Below, one piece after another: positions 7,423-9,817 of a DNA stretch of 9,817 nt. Both the position numbers and the translations under genes were made by a program. Below the pieces are notes generated by a model that was not told the DNA's origin, did no database searches, and saw nothing but the letters and a program-made list of their open reading frames with translations. The stretch comes from a bacterium (GTDB lineage: Bacteria; Krumholzibacteriota; Krumholzibacteriia; WVZY01). The stretch is from the NCBI GenBank assembly GCA_027296025.1, contig JAPUJU010000211.1, forward strand, positions 1-9,817, read 5' to 3'. How positions within the stretch are numbered: the first letter of the stretch is position 1; every line of letters begins with the position of its first letter.

Positions 7423-8277
7423 TCAGGCCTGCTCTTCCCCTGTCTCGATGGGGACTCCGACCAGGTTCCCCCACTCGGTCCACGAACCGTCGTAGTTCTT
7501 GACGTCCGGAAAACCGAGAAGATGCTTCAGAACAAACCAGGTGTGACTTGCCCGCTCGCCTATACGACAATACGTAATGACCTCGTTGTCGGGAGTGACC
7601 CCCCGGCCCTTGAAGAGTTTCTTCAGTTCCGGGGCCGACTTGAAGGTCCCATCGTCGTTGCAGGCGAGCTCAGCGGGAATGTTCTTCGCACCGGGGATAT
7701 GGCCGCCGCGCAAGCTGGACTCTTTGACGCCCTCCGGAGCGAGTATCTCGCCACGATACTCCTCCGGAGAACGCACATCCACGAGGGAGCCGCTTCGCCC
7801 TTTCGCTGCCTGCCGTACCTGAGGCAAGAACGCCCGCAGCTCCTGGTGGATGGAATTCGACTTGTACGTGGCCTTCTTCGGAATTGGAAGCCGGGTGGTC
7901 AGTTCGCGTTTTTCTTCGATCCATTTGCGCCGTCCTCCATCGACAAGACGGACATCCGGGTGACCGTAGATTTTGAGTTGCCAGAATGCCCACGCTGCGA
8001 ACCAATTGTTGCTGTCACCGTAAAGCAGAATCGTGGTATCCCTCGCGATCCCGCTCTCACAGAGGAGTTTCTCGAGCCGCGACGGGCCCAGGATATCCCG
8101 GCACTTCCGGTCGCACAGCTGGGTTTCCCAGTTCCAGCCTATTGCGCCGGGAATATGCCCTTCTTCGTAGGCGCCGGCATCCATGTTAACTTCGACCAGA
8201 ACGATGGTCAGATCGTCCTTATGCTTTTCAACGAACTCCGTCGAGACCAGAGCGTGTGAATTCGCATATGCGCTCAT
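7423..8277 (-). CDS. Thiosulfate sulfurtransferase (tandem rhodanese domains)
   Basis: Transfers sulfane sulfur from thiosulfate (or a related donor) to a thiophilic acceptor through a cysteine persulfide. The 284 residues form two rhodanese domains. The N-terminal, inactive-type domain (about 8-120) has GHIPGAIGWNW (40-50) but no loop cysteine: the equivalent stretch reads LYGDSNNWFA. The C-terminal catalytic domain (about 160-275) has LVDVRSPEEY (165-174), GGHIPGA (191-197) and the active-site loop CRIGERAS with Cys237. The loop and the following HTWFVLKHLLG closely resemble actinobacterial CysA/SseA-type thiosulfate sulfurtransferases. A CRxGxR loop favours thiosulfate over mercaptopyruvate, where CGSG[VI]T is typical. 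No signal peptide is seen, so it is probably cytoplasmic. The ATG follows AGAGGAG at a good distance. It precedes the tkt operon on the same strand but appears to be a separate transcript. Confidence 0.93.
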   Translation of the reverse strand: MSAYANSHALVSTEFVEKHKDDLTIVLVEVNMDAGAYEEGHIPGAIGWNWETQLCDRKCRDILGPSRLEKLLCESGIARDTTILLYGDSNNWFAAWAFWQLKIYGHPDVRLVDGGRRKWIEEKRELTTRLPIPKKATYKSNSIHQELRAFLPQVRQAAKGRSGSLVDVRSPEEYRGEILAPEGVKESSLRGGHIPGAKNIPAELACNDDGTFKSAPELKKLFKGRGVTPDNEVITYCRIGERASHTWFVLKHLLGFPDVKNYDGSWTEWGNLVGVPIETGEEQA

Positions 8278-8369
8278 TTGGCTCTCCTCTCATCCGTACG
8301 TTACATCTCTCCAGCGGTGGCGGCTGGAGTCGCAGCGAGAAGACAGAACTATGCGTAACTATTCAAGCC

Positions 8370-8386
8370 TGTCCCCTGTGGGGACA
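8370..8386. promoter_or_regulatory. Perfect palindrome in the divergent intergenic region
   Basis: TGTCCCC and GGGGACA face each other across TGT: 7-bp arms with a 3-base loop. The site lies about 93 bases before the sulfurtransferase start and about 130 bases before the predicted -35 of the opposite gene. It could be a dimeric regulator operator acting on the sulfurtransferase transcript, a small RNA hairpin, or a remnant REP-type repeat. No regulator gene in the window points to one choice. Confidence 0.35.
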
Positions 8387-8514
8387 CCAACAACCGCATA
8401 CAATCGCGGATAGCCAGTTTTTGAAGGGGTCGGTGGGGGATCCTGTAGGCAATACCAAAGTTTGACGATGGTATGGGTAACGCATTTGATACGACTCGGA
8501 CTCTTCCTGATTCG

Positions 8515-8543
8515 CTGACATAAGTCAACTACTACTCTATAGT
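8515..8543 (+). promoter_or_regulatory. Predicted sigma70-type promoter for the gamma-glutamyltransferase gene
   Basis: A -35 box CTGACA (8515-8520) and a -10 box TATAGT (8538-8543), each 5 of 6 to consensus, are separated by exactly 17 bases in a locally AT-rich stretch. The predicted transcript starts near 8550, about 60 bases before the GTG start codon. Confidence 0.65.
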
Positions 8544-8610
8544 TTAGAAAAGGTTTCGGGTTCTGACAAGGGGCCTGTTAAGATTTCTGTCCAATGAGAG
8601 GAGAATAATC

Positions 8611-9817
8611 GTGAGAAAATCGATCCTTTGCCTCGTCTCCGGTATACTGATTGCGCATACGGTCGCCGCGCAGGACCGCGTGACCGGCCGAAACTTCGCT
8701 ACGCGCTCGGAGGTCATCGCACCGCACGGAATGGCTGCGACGAGCCAGCCACTTGCCACCCAGATCGCCCTGGACATTCTCAAGCAGGGGGGCTCCGCCG
8801 TCGATGCGGCGATCGCCGCCAATGCGGCCCTTGGATTAATGGAACCCACCGGGAGCGGGATCGGCGGAGATCTTTTCGCGATCGTGTGGGATGCGAAAAC
8901 AAAACGCCTCTACGGGCTCAACGCGAGCGGCCGATCGCCGGCCTCCCTCACACTCTCCTATTTCAAGGAAAACGGCTTCGATATGATCCCGCCGTACGGG
9001 CCGTTGCCTGTGACCGTGCCGGGTTGTGTGGACGGGTGGTTTGAACTGCACGGGCGTTTCGGCAAATTGTCCATGAAAGAGGTTCTCGCTCCGGCAATTC
9101 GCTACGCGCGAGAAGGATATCCGGTCAGCGAGCTCGTCGCGCATTACTGGGCACTCAGTGTCAAGACGCGGGAGGAGTGGGCGGGCTTTCGCGAAACGTT
9201 CATGCCGGGCGGACGCGCGCCGCGCAAGGGAGAGATTTTCAAGAATCCACGCCTCGCGTCGACGTACGAGCGGCTCGCAAAGGATGGGCGTGATGTTTTC
9301 TACAAAGGGGACATGGCGAAGACGATGGGCGCGTTCATGAAAGAGGCCGGCGGGTTTCTCTCGTACGAGGATTTCGCCGCGCACGAGTCCGAGTGGATTG
9401 AACCGGTGTCGACGAACTATCGCGGCTACGACGTATGGGAACTTCCCCCGAACGGACAGGGCATTGCGGCGCTCCAGATGCTGAATGTTCTCGAGGCGTA
9501 CGACATTGCCGCGATGGATTTCGGAAGCCCCGAGTATATTCACACCTTTGTCGAAGCGAAAAAACTCGCGTTCGAAGACCGGGCGTACTTTTACGCGGAC
9601 CCTGCGTTCAACAAGATCCCGGTCAAAGAGTTGATATCGAAGCGATATGCGAAAGAGCGGCGGAAGCTGATCGATCCGAAGCGCGCGTCGAAAAGCTACG
9701 AACCCGGCAACCTGCGCGCGGGAGACACGATCTATCTGACCACAGCGGACCGCGACGGCACCATGGTGTCGTTGATTCAGAGCAACTACCGCGGCATGGG
9801 GACGGGGCTCTCACCGT
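8611..9817 (+). CDS. ggt: Secreted gamma-glutamyltransferase-family hydrolase, C-terminus cut by window edge
   Basis: Member of the N-terminal-nucleophile hydrolases that self-cleave into large and small subunits. The visible 402 residues cover the large subunit and the start of the small one. A Sec signal peptide is evident: Arg-Lys at 2-3, a hydrophobic core to about residue 18, and probable cleavage after VAA (18-20). GSAVDAAIAANAAL (61-74) and GSGIGGDLF (81-89) are family hallmarks. The auto-cleavage site falls before Thr373 in GDTIYLTTAD (371-380), the predicted catalytic nucleophile. Classical enzymes bind the glutamyl carboxylate with Arg in an FRETAP-like motif; here the aligned segment is NASGRSP (104-110), with Ser at the Arg position. 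Glutathione is therefore not assured as substrate; an acylase-like or other amide substrate is possible. The GTG start has AGAGGAGA about 6 bases upstream; an ATG at 8594 stops after four codons. Confidence 0.92.
   Translation, partial: MRKSILCLVSGILIAHTVAAQDRVTGRNFATRSEVIAPHGMAATSQPLATQIALDILKQGGSAVDAAIAANAALGLMEPTGSGIGGDLFAIVWDAKTKRLYGLNASGRSPASLTLSYFKENGFDMIPPYGPLPVTVPGCVDGWFELHGRFGKLSMKEVLAPAIRYAREGYPVSELVAHYWALSVKTREEWAGFRETFMPGGRAPRKGEIFKNPRLASTYERLAKDGRDVFYKGDMAKTMGAFMKEAGGFLSYEDFAAHESEWIEPVSTNYRGYDVWELPPNGQGIAALQMLNVLEAYDIAAMDFGSPEYIHTFVEAKKLAFEDRAYFYADPAFNKIPVKELISKRYAKERRKLIDPKRASKSYEPGNLRAGDTIYLTTADRDGTMVSLIQSNYRGMGTGLSP

Larger units (their letters stand above)
8278..8610. other. 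Divergent intergenic region, sulfurtransferase / gamma-glutamyltransferase
   Basis: These 333 bases separate two genes transcribed away from each other. The half near the sulfurtransferase is GC-rich and carries the palindrome at 8370-8386. No convincing promoter for that gene stands out on the minus strand. The half near the other gene is AT-richer and holds a clear plus-strand promoter at 8515-8543 and a ribosome site (AGAGGAGA, 8597-8604). A 6-bp inverted repeat, ATACCA (8452-8457) and TGGTAT (8469-8474), is also present but weak. No conserved small protein is apparent. Confidence 0.6.

Noticed and set aside
7399..8259. 286-codon plus-strand open frame opposite the sulfurtransferase
   Set aside because: It mirrors the rhodanese gene almost end to end and starts inside the hairpin at its 3' end. 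There is no motif or ribosome site, so it is a shadow of strong codon bias.
8452..8474. 6-bp inverted repeat ATACCA/TGGTAT as an operator
   Set aside because: Short arms with an 11-base spacer are expected by chance in a 333-base region, and it is not placed over the predicted promoter.
8836..9543. 235-codon minus-strand open frame opposite the gamma-glutamyltransferase
   Set aside because: It is antisense to a gene with signal peptide, promoter, ribosome site and family motifs; no independent support.
1..9817. Search for a defence, mobile or otherwise unknown gene system
   Set aside because: Every large coding stretch is assigned to a known enzyme family. No transposase, integrase, repeat-spacer array, toxin-antitoxin pair or tRNA-like fold was seen on either strand.

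Overview
The window is ordinary bacterial chromosome dominated by central carbon metabolism. Base composition is clearly above 50% GC, start codons are ATG and GTG, and Shine-Dalgarno sequences are mostly good. The only exported protein carries a Sec-type signal peptide. The organism cannot be named from this alone. The gene set (short-form 6-phosphogluconate dehydrogenase, the Pgi type usually seen fused to transaldolase, an actinobacterial/acidobacterial-looking rhodanese, a non-classical gamma-glutamyltransferase) fits a GC-rich free-living bacterium, for example Acidobacteriota or Gemmatimonadota. That placement is inference.

Positions 1-7200 hold five minus-strand genes in transcription order tkt, tal, pgi, gnd, zwf. 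Gaps are 35 bases (tkt/tal), 7 bases (tal/pgi) and 180 bases (pgi/gnd), and gnd/zwf overlap by 4 bases. zwf runs off the left edge and lacks its C-terminus. Together they encode the two dehydrogenases of the oxidative pentose phosphate pathway, the two carbon-shuffling enzymes of the non-oxidative branch, and glucose-6-phosphate isomerase, which returns fructose-6-phosphate to glucose-6-phosphate. This is nearly a complete pentose phosphate cycle in one transcription unit. 6-phosphogluconolactonase, ribose-5-phosphate isomerase and ribulose-phosphate epimerase are not in the window.

Positions 7201-7422 form a compact control region: a perfect 11-bp hairpin just after the upstream rhodanese gene, then a good sigma70-like promoter, then a leader of about 125 nt before tkt. 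Positions 7423-8277 encode a two-domain thiosulfate sulfurtransferase, also on the minus strand. Positions 8278-8610 are a divergent intergenic region with a strong plus-strand promoter and a 7-bp-arm palindrome. From 8611 to the right edge lies the N-terminal part of a secreted gamma-glutamyltransferase-family enzyme.

I found no mobile element, CRISPR array, tRNA or rRNA gene, and no clearly new multi-gene system. The points most worth checking are the tal/pgi junction (an A7 run at which loss of one base would fuse the two enzymes), a structured repeat-like block between pgi and gnd, a seven-codon ORF overlapping the tkt start, and a gamma-glutamyltransferase homologue lacking the classical glutamate-binding arginine motif.
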